Shown one piece after another: positions 50,202-59,498 of a DNA stretch of 64,000 nt; positions within the stretch are counted from its first letter, which is position 1; each line of letters starts with the position of its first letter. The stretch covers positions 4,526,001 to 4,590,000 of the forward strand of contig NZ_CP174509.1 of the NCBI RefSeq assembly GCF_045920555.1, given 5' to 3'. This DNA comes from Pseudalkalibacillus sp045920555. GTDB lineage: Bacteria; Bacillota; Bacilli; Bacillales; Fictibacillaceae. The translations under genes were made by a program, and so were the position numbers. The notes beneath the pieces are model-generated. The model worked only from the letters and a program-made list of their open reading frames with translations, was not told where the DNA came from and did not search any database.

Positions 50202-51434
50202 TCACTCTTCATTCGACTCAATGACTTTCTGACGATAAGCGTCTAATTCCTTATCGACGTCCGCACCACCGACAGTGATTTTTTCAATCGCATTAAGTAG
50301 CTCTTGACCGACAACTTCCCAGTTCTGGATTTGCGGAGAAGCTTTTGCCGTTTCTAACTGTTCACCGAACACCGCCAGCTTTTCATCTTCCTTCAGAGTT
50401 GGATCTTCCCAAGCTTCAACTCTTGAAGGCAACGTATTGGAAGTCTTGAACCATTCGATTTGAGTATCCACTTCGTTCATATAGGAGATGAACTTCAAAG
50501 ATTCTTCCACTTTTTCCGAACTGCTGAAAATGGAGAAGTTCGATCCACCGATACTAGAAGCGACTTGTTCCTTTTTCGGCATTGTAGCAATCGCCCATTT
50601 CCCTTCGAGATCCGGTGCTTGATCATTCAAGATGTTCACCATCCAAGGACCACTGAAGAACATCGGCTTCACGCCATCTTTGAATGCTTGTACAATGTCC
50701 ATCCCCTCTGCTGTCGTGCTGATTCCCTCTTCAAAATAGCTGGTATAATAGTTGATTGCTTCATCAAACGCCGGGCTGTCTAAGTTAAGGTTCTCTTTAT
50801 CCGTATCGAATTCGAAACCATTTTGCCAAGCGAAAATGAAAGGCATGATTTGATCGTTACGGTCGATGTCCAGTCCGTAATACTTGTCTCCACGATCTGC
50901 CAGCTTACCTGCAGCATCTTTCAATTCATCCCAAGTTGCTGGCGGCTCCTCATAACCCACTTCTTTCAAAAGATCTGTGCGGTAATAAAGCACTCTTGTT
51001 TCGACATACCAAGGAATGCCGACAACCTGATCGTCATATGTCATTGTTTGTGCGGCACCTTCAAAGTAATTTTCAGGTTTGAATTCAGGGTAATCTTCCA
51101 TATACTCAGATAAATCAAGAAGTGCACCTGCATCGGCAAATTCAGATACCCATGTCGTTCCTAATTGGACAACGTCAGGACCCTTTTGAGAGGCAACTGC
51201 CGTCAAAAGTTTGTCATGGGCATTCTCCCAGGGAATAGCTTGTACATTGACATTTATATCCGGGTTTTCTTCTTCAAATTTCTTTGCAATCTCGCCTAGC
51301 TTCTTACCTTCTTCCCCCATAGCCCAGACTGAGATGGTGTTATCATCTTCTCCAGAGCCGTTGGAACAACCTCCTAACAAAGCAGAAACAGCCAAGAGAC
51401 AAACCATGAAAAGCATTACGACTTTTTTACTCAT
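50202..51434 (-). CDS. Sugar-binding lipoprotein of the ABC importer
   Basis: 410 residues. Lipobox LLGGC (Cys23) after a hydrophobic signal, then a family-1 solute-binding fold: ISVWAMGEEGKKLGEIAKKFEEENPDI, GPDVVQLGTTWVSEFADAGALLDL, and SGPWMVNILNDQAP. Captures oligosaccharide outside the membrane. Next to a 1,2-beta-oligoglucan phosphorylase-like gene it is the counterpart of the Listeria innocua sophoro-oligosaccharide binding protein (Lin1841). The ribosome site GAAGGGAG is unusually far (about 13 bases) from the ATG. Transcribed from the divergent regulated promoter. Confidence 0.9.
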   Translation of the reverse strand: MSKKVVMLFMVCLLAVSALLGGCSNGSGEDDNTISVWAMGEEGKKLGEIAKKFEEENPDINVNVQAIPWENAHDKLLTAVASQKGPDVVQLGTTWVSEFADAGALLDLSEYMEDYPEFKPENYFEGAAQTMTYDDQVVGIPWYVETRVLYYRTDLLKEVGYEEPPATWDELKDAAGKLADRGDKYYGLDIDRNDQIMPFIFAWQNGFEFDTDKENLNLDSPAFDEAINYYTSYFEEGISTTAEGMDIVQAFKDGVKPMFFSGPWMVNILNDQAPDLEGKWAIATMPKKEQVASSIGGSNFSIFSSSEKVEESLKFISYMNEVDTQIEWFKTSNTLPSRVEAWEDPTLKEDEKLAVFGEQLETAKASPQIQNWEVVGQELLNAIEKITVGGADVDKELDAYRQKVIESNEE

Positions 51435-51532
51435 TCTTAAACATTCTCCCTTCTATTACTATTTTCGACTGAAAAATGATTTTAAACAAATATCGACATC
51501 TTAAAAATTATGAAGTTTATCAAACCTTGTCA

Positions 51533-51582
51533 TTGAAACGTTTCGATAACTCGATTATAATCAAAGGTGTATCCGCTTTCAA
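51533..51582 (-). promoter_or_regulatory. Minus-strand promoter with cre-like box and LacI-type operator
   Basis: TTGAAA (51582-51577), 17 bases, TATAAT (51559-51554). TGAAAGCGGATACA overlapping the -35 box fits a CcpA cre. The operator TTGAAACGTTTCGATAA (51533-51549) lies at the expected start site. Confidence 0.82.
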
Positions 51583-51689
51583 TACTTTTTTGAAAAAAAT
51601 CAGAAATTTTTATCATTAAAAGCTTTCTATGAGTCTGGATAACTTGCCAATTTGCATATATAAAGAGTTTTCGATTCGTTTCTTTCTGA

Positions 51690-51751
51690 TTGACTCTTTA
51701 TAAGAAAGCGCTTATAATCCATGGTAACTAAAAATTGAAACGTTTCGATAA
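51690..51751 (+). promoter_or_regulatory. Plus-strand promoter with cre-like box and LacI-type operator
   Basis: TTGACT (51690-51695), 17 bases, TATAAT (51713-51718). AGAAAGCGCTTATA in the spacer fits a cre. A second copy of TTGAAACGTTTCGATAA lies at 51735-51751, just after the start site. Confidence 0.85.
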
Positions 51752-51794
51752 ATACGCACATAAAATAATAATTCTAGAACCCAGGAGGATAAAT

Positions 51795-53960
51795 ATGAGC
51801 GACCAGAATTTATCTACACTTTTACATGAGATGACATTGGACGAAAAAATTGCTCAGCTGACACAGTTGGCCACCCCATTCTTCAAAGGGGCTTCTGATC
51901 AGGGACAGATTACTGGACCTATGGCTGAATTGGGAATAACCGAGGATGTCGTACAAAATAGTGGTTCTGTACTTGGAGCTTCCGGAGCGAAAGTGACGAA
52001 GAACATCCAACAAGCTCATTTAAAAGAAAACCGATTGGGCATACCTCTATTATTCATGTCCGATATCATTCATGGTTACAAAACCATTTTCCCAGTACCT
52101 TTAGCGATCGGCTGTTCATGGGACTTGGATCTAGCAGAGCAAAGTGCAGCCATTGCCGCAAAAGAAGCAGCTGTTTCAGGGGTGCATGTGACGTTTTCTC
52201 CAATGGTGGATCTCGTTCGCGATCCTCGCTGGGGCAGGGTGATGGAGTCTACAGGCGAAGACCCATTTCTGAACAGTGAATTTGCAAGAGCATTTGTACG
52301 AGGCTACCAGGGTGATGACCTCTCAAATGACCATGTTCGGGTTGCGGCCTGTGTAAAGCATTTCGCTGCATATGGTGCTGCAGAAGGCGGACGGGACTAT
52401 AACACAGTCGATATGTCAGAAAGACAGCTTCGTGAGTACTATTTGCCAGCCTATAAAGCAGCGTTAGATGAAGGCTGCGAAATGGTCATGACCGCATTCA
52501 ATATTTTGGACGGCATCCCGGCGACGGGTAACAAGAAACTTATGCGTGACCTTTTACGTGACGAGTGGAATTTTGACGGCGTCCTTATTTCGGATTGGGG
52601 TGCGGTGAAAGAATTGATTCCGCATGGTGTTGCAGCTGATGAAAAAGAAGCTGCGCATCAAGCTTTCTCGGCTGGTGTGGACATTGAAATGATGACACCT
52701 TGTTATGTACACAATGGCAAAGCGCTCATTGAAGAAAATATTCTTGATGAAGCGTTGGTCGATGAAGCTGTATTACGGATTTTGGAATTGAAGCAAAAGC
52801 TGGGACTATTCGACAATCCGTATCGCGGTGCAGATGAAGAGCTTGAAAAAGAAATCGTCTTCTCTTCCTCCCATCGCCATGCTGCTCGGGAGTTAGCTGC
52901 TAAATCTTCTGTGCTGCTGAAGAACGATGGAATTCTCCCGCTTAAAAAAGAACAGAATGTCGCACTTATCGGCCCTTTTGCTGAACATGACGACCTTCTC
53001 GGCCCATGGTCTTGGAAAGGCTCAAAAGAAGATGCTGTAAAAATAAGTGTAGGGTTATTGGAAAAAATCGGGTCAGCTCAACTATCTGTTACAAAAGGAA
53101 GTGATGTGAAAACCACTTCACAAGCACAAATCGATGAAGCGATGGAAGCTGCAGAGAATGCTGATGTCATCGTCCTTGCGCTTGGTGAACATTCAGAAAT
53201 GAGCGGGGAAGCAGGTTCCCGGGCCGATATCCGCTTGCCACAAGCCCAGCTTGATTTGATAAAAGCTTTGAAATCTTTGGAAAAGCCGATGGTTGCAGTT
53301 CTTTTCAATGGACGGCCGCTTGATCTTCACGGCGTTGTCGATCAGACAAATGCGGTGCTCGAAGCCTGGTATCCAGGTTCTGAAGCAGGATCCGCTGTTG
53401 CTGATCTCTTGTACGGTGATTCAAATCCATCAGGACGATTGACGATGTCCTTCCCTTATTCGATCGGACAGGTTCCAGTCTATTACAACCATTACAATAC
53501 AGGACGCCCAAAGGATGCGCCTGATGCCCAAGTACGGTATGTCTCTCAATATTTGGACATTCCGAATGAACCGCTCTTTCCGTTTGGATTCGGCTTAAGC
53601 TATACCACTTTTTCATATAGTGATGTAACCCTGTCGGACAATGTTTTAAAAGAAGATGAACCGATCACACTGACAGTGGACGTAACGAATACCGGTGAAA
53701 TGAAGGGTGAAGAAGTCGTCCAGCTCTATGTACGTGATGTAGCGGGTGAAGTCGTCCGGCCAATGAAAGAGCTGAAGGGATTCGAGAAAGTATCACTAGA
53801 GCCTGGAGAAACGAAGCAAGTCACATTCACTTTGAATGAAGAACAACTTCGATACTATCATTCCGATTTAAGTTTCAAGAGTGATACAGGAGAATTCATC
53901 GCTTATATCGGACCTAACAGCCGAGACGTCAGTGCACATCCATTCAAACTAGAGAAATAG
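51795..53960 (+). CDS. GH3 beta-glucosidase, probably acting on sophoro-oligosaccharides
   Basis: 721 residues from ATG 51795 (AGGAGG upstream). Cytosolic three-domain GH3: barrel with ACVKHFAAYGAAEGGRDYN and the nucleophile Asp267 in GVLISDWGAVKEL, a second alpha/beta domain with IVLALGEHSEMSGEAGSRADI containing the acid/base region, and a fibronectin-III-like C-terminal domain (about residues 620-715). Releases glucose from beta-linked oligosaccharides. Followed 11 bases later by the phosphorylase gene, the same order as the Listeria innocua beta-1,2-glucosidase (Lin1840)/phosphorylase pair; preference for beta-1,2 bonds is inferred from that. Confidence 0.92.
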   Translation: MSDQNLSTLLHEMTLDEKIAQLTQLATPFFKGASDQGQITGPMAELGITEDVVQNSGSVLGASGAKVTKNIQQAHLKENRLGIPLLFMSDIIHGYKTIFPVPLAIGCSWDLDLAEQSAAIAAKEAAVSGVHVTFSPMVDLVRDPRWGRVMESTGEDPFLNSEFARAFVRGYQGDDLSNDHVRVAACVKHFAAYGAAEGGRDYNTVDMSERQLREYYLPAYKAALDEGCEMVMTAFNILDGIPATGNKKLMRDLLRDEWNFDGVLISDWGAVKELIPHGVAADEKEAAHQAFSAGVDIEMMTPCYVHNGKALIEENILDEALVDEAVLRILELKQKLGLFDNPYRGADEELEKEIVFSSSHRHAARELAAKSSVLLKNDGILPLKKEQNVALIGPFAEHDDLLGPWSWKGSKEDAVKISVGLLEKIGSAQLSVTKGSDVKTTSQAQIDEAMEAAENADVIVLALGEHSEMSGEAGSRADIRLPQAQLDLIKALKSLEKPMVAVLFNGRPLDLHGVVDQTNAVLEAWYPGSEAGSAVADLLYGDSNPSGRLTMSFPYSIGQVPVYYNHYNTGRPKDAPDAQVRYVSQYLDIPNEPLFPFGFGLSYTTFSYSDVTLSDNVLKEDEPITLTVDVTNTGEMKGEEVVQLYVRDVAGEVVRPMKELKGFEKVSLEPGETKQVTFTLNEEQLRYYHSDLSFKSDTGEFIAYIGPNSRDVSAHPFKLEK

Positions 53961-53971
53961 AGGTGGCTTCC

Positions 53972-56900
53972 ATGAGTATAGATCTACAAAAAGACAGCAA
54001 GATCGAAATCAAAACAGGAAACTTACAGTTCTCATTTTTAAGTACCGGTGACCTGTTTGGAATCTTCCATCAATCCGCGATGATCAATCAGGTCCTTGCA
54101 AACCCGATCGACGGGTCATTGAACAATATCTACCTCCGTGTTTTTAAAGGTAAAGAGATCATGGCTGCACCGCTTATCGGTATGCATTCCGATAATGAAA
54201 TGGCAGTCTCTGATTCCAAAATCAAATGGTCCGGAACCTTTGAAGGGATCCAGTATGAGGTTATATTTCATTTAGCGGACAATGGTGCGTGGTTCTGGGA
54301 TGTGAATTTGGAAGGGGCCGATGTCGAGTTCGACTTGATCTGTGGCCAAGACCTCGGCTTGGCTGACAAGGGTGCGGTCCGTTCAAACGAAGCGTATATG
54401 TCCCAGTATATCGACCACTCTGTCTACGAGGATGCAAATCGAGGGTACGTCGTTTGCTCCCGTCAAAACCAGCAGACGCAATCCGGATTCCCTTATATCC
54501 AGCAAGGTTCCTTGAATAAAGTAAAGAGCTATTCAACAGACGGCTACCAATTTTTCGGGACATCTTTCCGGGATACGAATGAATCAGAAGCGTTATCGAA
54601 AGAATCACTCGCAAATGAAATCTATCAGTATGAGTTTGCATACATCGCACTACAGACTGAGCGTAAAACGCTAAGAGGAGAGGAAAGGATCGTTTTCTAC
54701 GGGCTTTATAAGGAAGACCATCCGGAAGCAGTCGCCTCCTTAGAGTACGAGGATGAAGTTTTTGCTGCCTGGAAGCAGGTCGATCAAGCTGAAGAAACTG
54801 AATTCCGTTCACTCGATAAGGTTTCGATTTCTTCAAAGTTTGCTGCACCTTTAAAAACCGTAGAAATGACAGAAGATGAAATCAATCAACTCTTCCCTGC
54901 TAAAAAACATAAAGAATACCAGGACGAAAAGTTACTTTCATTTTTTACAGACACACACGAACATATCGTTTTAAAAGAAAAAGAACGACTTGTCGAGCGT
55001 CCGCACGGGCATATTCTTATGTCCGGCCATAACGACCGATTGGCCGAGAACGTCATCACGACAACTTCCTATATGACTGGGGTGTTCAATTCCCAACTCG
55101 TTGTCGGAAATACCTCGTTCAACAAAATGCTTACGAATACACGTAACGCATTGAACGTCATGAAAACATCCGGACAGCGTCTCTATATTGAACGCAACGG
55201 GACGTATCATCTACTAGGTATGCCTTCCCTGTTCGAAATCGGGTTCAATTACGTCCGCTGGCATTATAAAACGGAAGATGACCTGATCATCGTCACGAAT
55301 CATACGACCGTGGACACTCCTGAGGTCCGGTTGAACGTACGATCTGAAAACGGAAAAACCTATCGCTTCTTGTTGACGAATCAGGAGACGATGAACAACA
55401 ACGAATACGAGATTGCTTTCAACGTTGATAAAACCGGAGAAACAATCGTTTATACTGCTGGTGAAAAAGCAGACAGTGCGAAGACATTCCCTGAATTAAG
55501 CTACCGTATGAGAGTAGATGGAGCTGAAGCTCAATTGACAGATGAGCAGGTCTTCTCTCCTGCCCTTGATGCGAAATCAGCTTCCCTTTCCGTATTGGAA
55601 ATCAGTTCATCTGATGATTGGACCGTGACGATCCAGGGCTTGCTTCATGGCGAAGAAATGGCTTTCACTGAAAAAGACGTGAAGGAAGAGATTGAAAAGT
55701 ACCGGCGATATTTTGTTGACGTGATGAATGGGTTCAAACTCTCTTCGACTCGTTCTGCATCTCAACAGATCGATAAGTTGAACACCCTTTCCTGGTGGTA
55801 TACGCATAATATGCTTGTCCATTTCTCCGTGCCGCATGGCCTTGAACAATACGGCGGTGCCGCCTGGGGAACACGTGATGTCTGCCAGGGGCCGACGGAA
55901 TATTTCCTAGCAACACAGAACTATGAATCAGTCCGTGAAATCATCCAGACGGTATATTCTCATCAATATGGTGATGACGGCAGCTGGCCGCAATGGTTCA
56001 TGTTCGACAAGTACTACAAGATTCAAACGGACGAAAGCCATGGTGATGTGATCGTCTGGCCGTTGAAGGTCCTCAGCGATTACATCCGTGCAACAGGAGA
56101 CTTTGATATTTTACAAGAAGAAATCCCTTATACGTTACGCGATGGCTTTGATTTCAGCCAGGATAAGGCGACACTTTTCGATCATGTCAAAAAGCAAATT
56201 GGTTATATCAAAAACAACTTTTTATACGGCACGTTCTTGTCTTCTTACGACGATGGAGATTGGGATGATACCCTCCAACCGGCGAACCAGCAACTGAAAA
56301 AGTACATGGTCAGCAGCTGGACGGTAGCTCTCACGTATCAAGTGATCCATCAGCTTTCAAAAGTATTGGAAAAAGTCGATCATCAAGAAGCGATCGAGCT
56401 GAAAACGCTGGCTTTCGGAATCAAAGAGGACTTTAACCGATATATGCTCAAAACTGATGTGCTGCCAGGATTCCTTTACATGGAAAACATAGCGCAGCCA
56501 GAGTTGATGATCCATCCGACAGATACAAAAACTGGCATCGATTACCGTTTGATCCCGATGAATCGGAGCATCATCAGTGAACTCTTCACACCGGAACAAG
56601 CTCAGTCGCATTATAAGCTGATCAAAGAGCACCTCTACTGTCCTGATGGTGTCCGTTTGATGAATCGCCCAGCCAATTACGAAGGCGGGGTCAGCACTCA
56701 CTTCAAACGCGCAGAGCAAGCTGCAAACTTCGGACGGGAAATCGGCTTGCAATACGTACATGCCCACATTCGGTTCGTCGAGGCGATGGCAAAGCTTGGT
56801 CGTGGTGATGAGGTCTGGAAAGGCCTTGAAATCATCAATCCGATCTGCCTGAAAGATGTCGTACCGAATGCAGAATTACGCCAAAGCAACACGTATTTCA

Positions 56901-57319
56901 GTAGCTCGGATGGAAAGTTCAATACCCGTTATGAAGCTCAGGAACGGTTTGAAGAACTTCGTAAAGGTACCGTCCCTGTCAAAGGTGGATGGCGCATCTA
57001 TTCGAGCGGCCCAGGAATCTATATGAATCAACTGATTTCGAATGCCCTTGGAATCCGTCAGGAAGATGGCAAGCTGGTCATCGATCCTGTTCTATCTGAG
57101 GAACTGGATGGCTTGCAGTTCGAGTTTAAGATCCAGGGTCGGCCAGTAACATTTGTTTATCATATTAAAAATGAAGAAAAACAAGTGAATGTGAACGGTG
57201 AAACAGTCGAATCAACTGCCGTTTCTAACCGATATCGCACAGGCGGATTTGCGATTCAACTGGAAGAACTTAAGAACCGCCTCAAGACAGACGACAATCT
57301 AATCGAAATCAACTTGTAG
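53972..57319 (+). CDS. GH94 phosphorylase, 1,2-beta-oligoglucan phosphorylase-like
   Basis: 1115 residues from ATG 53972 (GAGGTGG upstream). Large GH94-type protein with an N-terminal beta-sandwich half and a C-terminal (alpha/alpha)6 barrel beginning near QQIDKLNTLSWWYTHNML. Marks: GLEQYGGAAWGTRDVCQGPTEY, DGSWPQWFM, the general-acid region FLSSYDDGDWDDTLQP and HVHAHIRFVEAMAKLG. Size and gene neighbours match Listeria innocua Lin1839, which phosphorolyses beta-1,2-glucans to glucose-1-phosphate. No signal peptide, so it acts on imported oligosaccharides. Other GH94 specificities cannot be fully excluded by eye. Confidence 0.85.
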   Translation: MSIDLQKDSKIEIKTGNLQFSFLSTGDLFGIFHQSAMINQVLANPIDGSLNNIYLRVFKGKEIMAAPLIGMHSDNEMAVSDSKIKWSGTFEGIQYEVIFHLADNGAWFWDVNLEGADVEFDLICGQDLGLADKGAVRSNEAYMSQYIDHSVYEDANRGYVVCSRQNQQTQSGFPYIQQGSLNKVKSYSTDGYQFFGTSFRDTNESEALSKESLANEIYQYEFAYIALQTERKTLRGEERIVFYGLYKEDHPEAVASLEYEDEVFAAWKQVDQAEETEFRSLDKVSISSKFAAPLKTVEMTEDEINQLFPAKKHKEYQDEKLLSFFTDTHEHIVLKEKERLVERPHGHILMSGHNDRLAENVITTTSYMTGVFNSQLVVGNTSFNKMLTNTRNALNVMKTSGQRLYIERNGTYHLLGMPSLFEIGFNYVRWHYKTEDDLIIVTNHTTVDTPEVRLNVRSENGKTYRFLLTNQETMNNNEYEIAFNVDKTGETIVYTAGEKADSAKTFPELSYRMRVDGAEAQLTDEQVFSPALDAKSASLSVLEISSSDDWTVTIQGLLHGEEMAFTEKDVKEEIEKYRRYFVDVMNGFKLSSTRSASQQIDKLNTLSWWYTHNMLVHFSVPHGLEQYGGAAWGTRDVCQGPTEYFLATQNYESVREIIQTVYSHQYGDDGSWPQWFMFDKYYKIQTDESHGDVIVWPLKVLSDYIRATGDFDILQEEIPYTLRDGFDFSQDKATLFDHVKKQIGYIKNNFLYGTFLSSYDDGDWDDTLQPANQQLKKYMVSSWTVALTYQVIHQLSKVLEKVDHQEAIELKTLAFGIKEDFNRYMLKTDVLPGFLYMENIAQPELMIHPTDTKTGIDYRLIPMNRSIISELFTPEQAQSHYKLIKEHLYCPDGVRLMNRPANYEGGVSTHFKRAEQAANFGREIGLQYVHAHIRFVEAMAKLGRGDEVWKGLEIINPICLKDVVPNAELRQSNTYFSSSDGKFNTRYEAQERFEELRKGTVPVKGGWRIYSSGPGIYMNQLISNALGIRQEDGKLVIDPVLSEELDGLQFEFKIQGRPVTFVYHIKNEEKQVNVNGETVESTAVSNRYRTGGFAIQLEELKNRLKTDDNLIEINL

Positions 57320-57325
57320 ACATAA

Positions 57326-57358
57326 GGAGTGCTGGAGAATTAGCTTCTGGCACTCTTT
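57326..57358 (+). terminator. Terminator of the GH3-GH94 operon
   Basis: GAGTGC-GGAG / CTTC-GCACTC stem followed by TTTCATATTT. Confidence 0.65.
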
Positions 57359-57390
57359 CATATTTGGGTCAAACGGGTTGCAAGTGTTTA

Positions 57391-57467
57391 ACGGACATAC
57401 AAGCCCTTATTCGGCATAAGCTTTCGGAAATGGGCGGTTGTTCACAAATAAGGTCGCTGATGTCCGT
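57391..57467. repeat. 77-bp inverted-repeat element
   Basis: ACGGACAT (57391) and ATGTCCGT (57460) are perfect inverted ends; inner arms GC..CTTATT / AATAAGG..GC extend the pairing. Lies between the phosphorylase and murQ operons. Confidence 0.7.
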
Positions 57468-57489
57468 CAACCTAACAAAATATCCAAAA

Positions 57490-57521
57490 AACGACCACAG
57501 TAAAAATCCTGTGGTCGTCTT
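57490..57521 (-). terminator. Terminator of murQ
   Basis: ACGACCACAG / CTGTGGTCGT stem followed on the minus strand by TTTTTTGG. Confidence 0.88.
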
Positions 57522-57528
57522 ATCTTTT

Positions 57529-58428
57529 TCATTGCTTCAAACTTTTCAAGGCATTCGGAAAATGGTCATTATAGATTTGCAGTGTTTCTTTCGCTTTCTC
57601 ATATGTTATCTGGAACATGATCATGAGAATAGCAGTACGGGCATCTCCATTAGCGGAATGACTATATTTCAATGCTGTTTTTTCATCTACTCCTGTCACT
57701 TCTTTGATGATATGCACAACTCGATGTCTCAGTTTTTCATTCGTCGCTTGGACATTCACCATCAGATTGCCATACACTTTTCCAAGCTTGATCATCACCG
57801 CAGTGGAAATCATATTCAACACCATCTTCTGAGCAGTGCCTGACTTCAATCTGGTCGAGCCTGTTATCACTTCCGGACCGACCAGAATCTCGATCAAATA
57901 CTGAACATACTGGCTTAAATCTGCATTCGGGTTGCAAGATACAGCTACGGTCAACGCTCCGATGTTAGATGCCTTCCTGACTCCCCCGATGACATAAGGT
58001 GTCCTGCCGCTTGAGGTGATTCCTACTACAGCATCTTGGTCGGAAACAAGAGACATGACATCTTTCTCACCCGCTGCCATGTCATCTTCAGCATTTTCGA
58101 TTGCCGTCTTTATCGCACGGTCTCCCCCAGCAATGATTCCATTTACCAAATCATAATCTACACCGAATGTAGGCGGACATTCGGATGCATCAAGAATTCC
58201 TAGACGGCCGCTCGTTCCAGCTCCGAGATAAAATAATTTACCGCCTCTTTCCATCACATCGACAATCGCTTCAATCGCTTTTGTAATCTGAGGTATGCTT
58301 TTCTCAACAGAGTAAGCAACCGTTTTATCCTCTCGATTCATGACTTGGATGATTTGATGGACTGAAAAAGTATCCAACTTTTCTGATTCCTTATTCCGCT
58401 GTTCTGTCATCATGTTTTTGTTGATCAT
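57529..58428 (-). CDS. murQ: N-acetylmuramic acid 6-phosphate etherase
   Basis: 300 residues from ATG 58428 (AGGAGGG upstream). SIS-domain lyase that removes D-lactate from MurNAc-6-phosphate to give GlcNAc-6-phosphate. Marks: KLFYLGAGTSGRLGILDASECPPTFG, the catalytic EN-A region IENAEDDMAAGE, GITSSGRTPYV, AVSCNPNADLS and VGPEVITGSTRLKSGTAQKMVLNM. Encoded with a sugar importer, an RpiR-type regulator and NamZ. No MurNAc kinase or MurP PTS component is visible in the window. Confidence 0.97.
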   Translation of the reverse strand: MINKNMMTEQRNKESEKLDTFSVHQIIQVMNREDKTVAYSVEKSIPQITKAIEAIVDVMERGGKLFYLGAGTSGRLGILDASECPPTFGVDYDLVNGIIAGGDRAIKTAIENAEDDMAAGEKDVMSLVSDQDAVVGITSSGRTPYVIGGVRKASNIGALTVAVSCNPNADLSQYVQYLIEILVGPEVITGSTRLKSGTAQKMVLNMISTAVMIKLGKVYGNLMVNVQATNEKLRHRVVHIIKEVTGVDEKTALKYSHSANGDARTAILMIMFQITYEKAKETLQIYNDHFPNALKSLKQ

Positions 58429-58525
58429 AAATGCCCTCCTGGTCATCCTATCCAATTTTTCTTCATTTCCGGGCTTTTATCTCTTCACCTGGAAAGAAAA
58501 CAGCTGAAATAATCCCCGTCCTCTT

Positions 58526-59350
58526 TTATTTGACCGCCCCGGCCGTCAAGCCTTCCATGAATTGTTTCGATGCAATGAAAAACAAAACGATCATCGGCAA
58601 TGAAGATAACGTCAAGCCAGCAAAGAGCGCTCCCCAGTCCGCCGAATATTCTCCGAACAAAGAAAGCATCCCCACGGGTATCGTTTTCTTCATTTCATTT
58701 GTAATGAATACTAACGGGAAAAAGAAATCATTCCAGGATTGTATGAAATTGATGATCATGACAGTCCCTAAGGCTGGCCTCATGATCGGCAGCAATACAT
58801 GCCAGAATACCTTGATATCCGTCGCACCATCAATCCTTGCTGCTTCTTCGAGCTCTTTTGGCATCGTCCTGAAAAATCCCGTCAAAATCAAGATGGATAA
58901 CGGAATCCCTGTGGCCGTATAGATAAAAACGAGGGACCAAAGAGAATTGATGAGACTCAAATCTTTCATAAGCATGAATAATGGGACGATTCCTAGTTTG
59001 ATAGGAATCATCATCCCGATCAAAAAGAAGAAGAAGAGATAGTTGTTCCACCAGAACGTATATCTGGCGATGTAAAATGCGGCAAGCGAACCGAATAATA
59101 AAATGAAAATGACAGACACTGCACTAACAAACACACTGTTCCAGAAAAAGGTGAAAAACGGTATTTGATCAAGCAGTTTTTGATAAGGTTCAAGACTGAA
59201 GGTTTTAGGGATTGATAACGGATCTTTGAAAATTTCCGCATTGGTCTTGAAGGAAGAATAGATCATCAAAAGGATCGGATATATGCTGATGACAGCAAAT
59301 ATGAAGGCGATTAAATAATAGATGGACCTGGATGCGATATGATCTTTCAT
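58526..59350 (-). CDS. Sugar ABC transporter permease, MalG-type (MurNAc locus)
   Basis: 274 residues, six helices, CUT1 family with EAA loop EEAARIDGATDIKVFWHVLLPIMRP. GGAGGG precedes the ATG. Follows the other permease gene after a 148-base gap filled by a repeat element. Likely works with an unlinked ATPase. By position the importer should carry MurNAc, a MurNAc-containing disaccharide or another amino sugar released from peptidoglycan. Confidence 0.93.
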   Translation of the reverse strand: MKDHIASRSIYYLIAFIFAVISIYPILLMIYSSFKTNAEIFKDPLSIPKTFSLEPYQKLLDQIPFFTFFWNSVFVSAVSVIFILLFGSLAAFYIARYTFWWNNYLFFFFLIGMMIPIKLGIVPLFMLMKDLSLINSLWSLVFIYTATGIPLSILILTGFFRTMPKELEEAARIDGATDIKVFWHVLLPIMRPALGTVMIINFIQSWNDFFFPLVFITNEMKKTIPVGMLSLFGEYSADWGALFAGLTLSSLPMIVLFFIASKQFMEGLTAGAVK

Positions 59351-59374
59351 ATTCTTCCCTCCTAGTAAAGTAGT

Positions 59375-59495
59375 AGATTTGTCAGAACCGAGAGATTCGA
59401 GGAAGCAAGTGAACGATCACCGGAGTGTACTTTTAGGTACATGAGGATGAGAGCGAACACAGCTGACAACGAAGCTCGATGGTTATCACAAATCT
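59375..59495. repeat. 121-bp inverted-repeat element inside the operon
   Basis: Ends AGATTTGT (59375) and ACAAATCT (59488). Contains GTGTACTTTTAGGTACA and GAACGATCACCGGAG; the reverse complement has CCTCATGTACC and CTCACTTGCTTCCTCGA-like sequence. It ends 3 bases from the upstream permease stop. Confidence 0.72.
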
Positions 59496-59498
59496 GCC

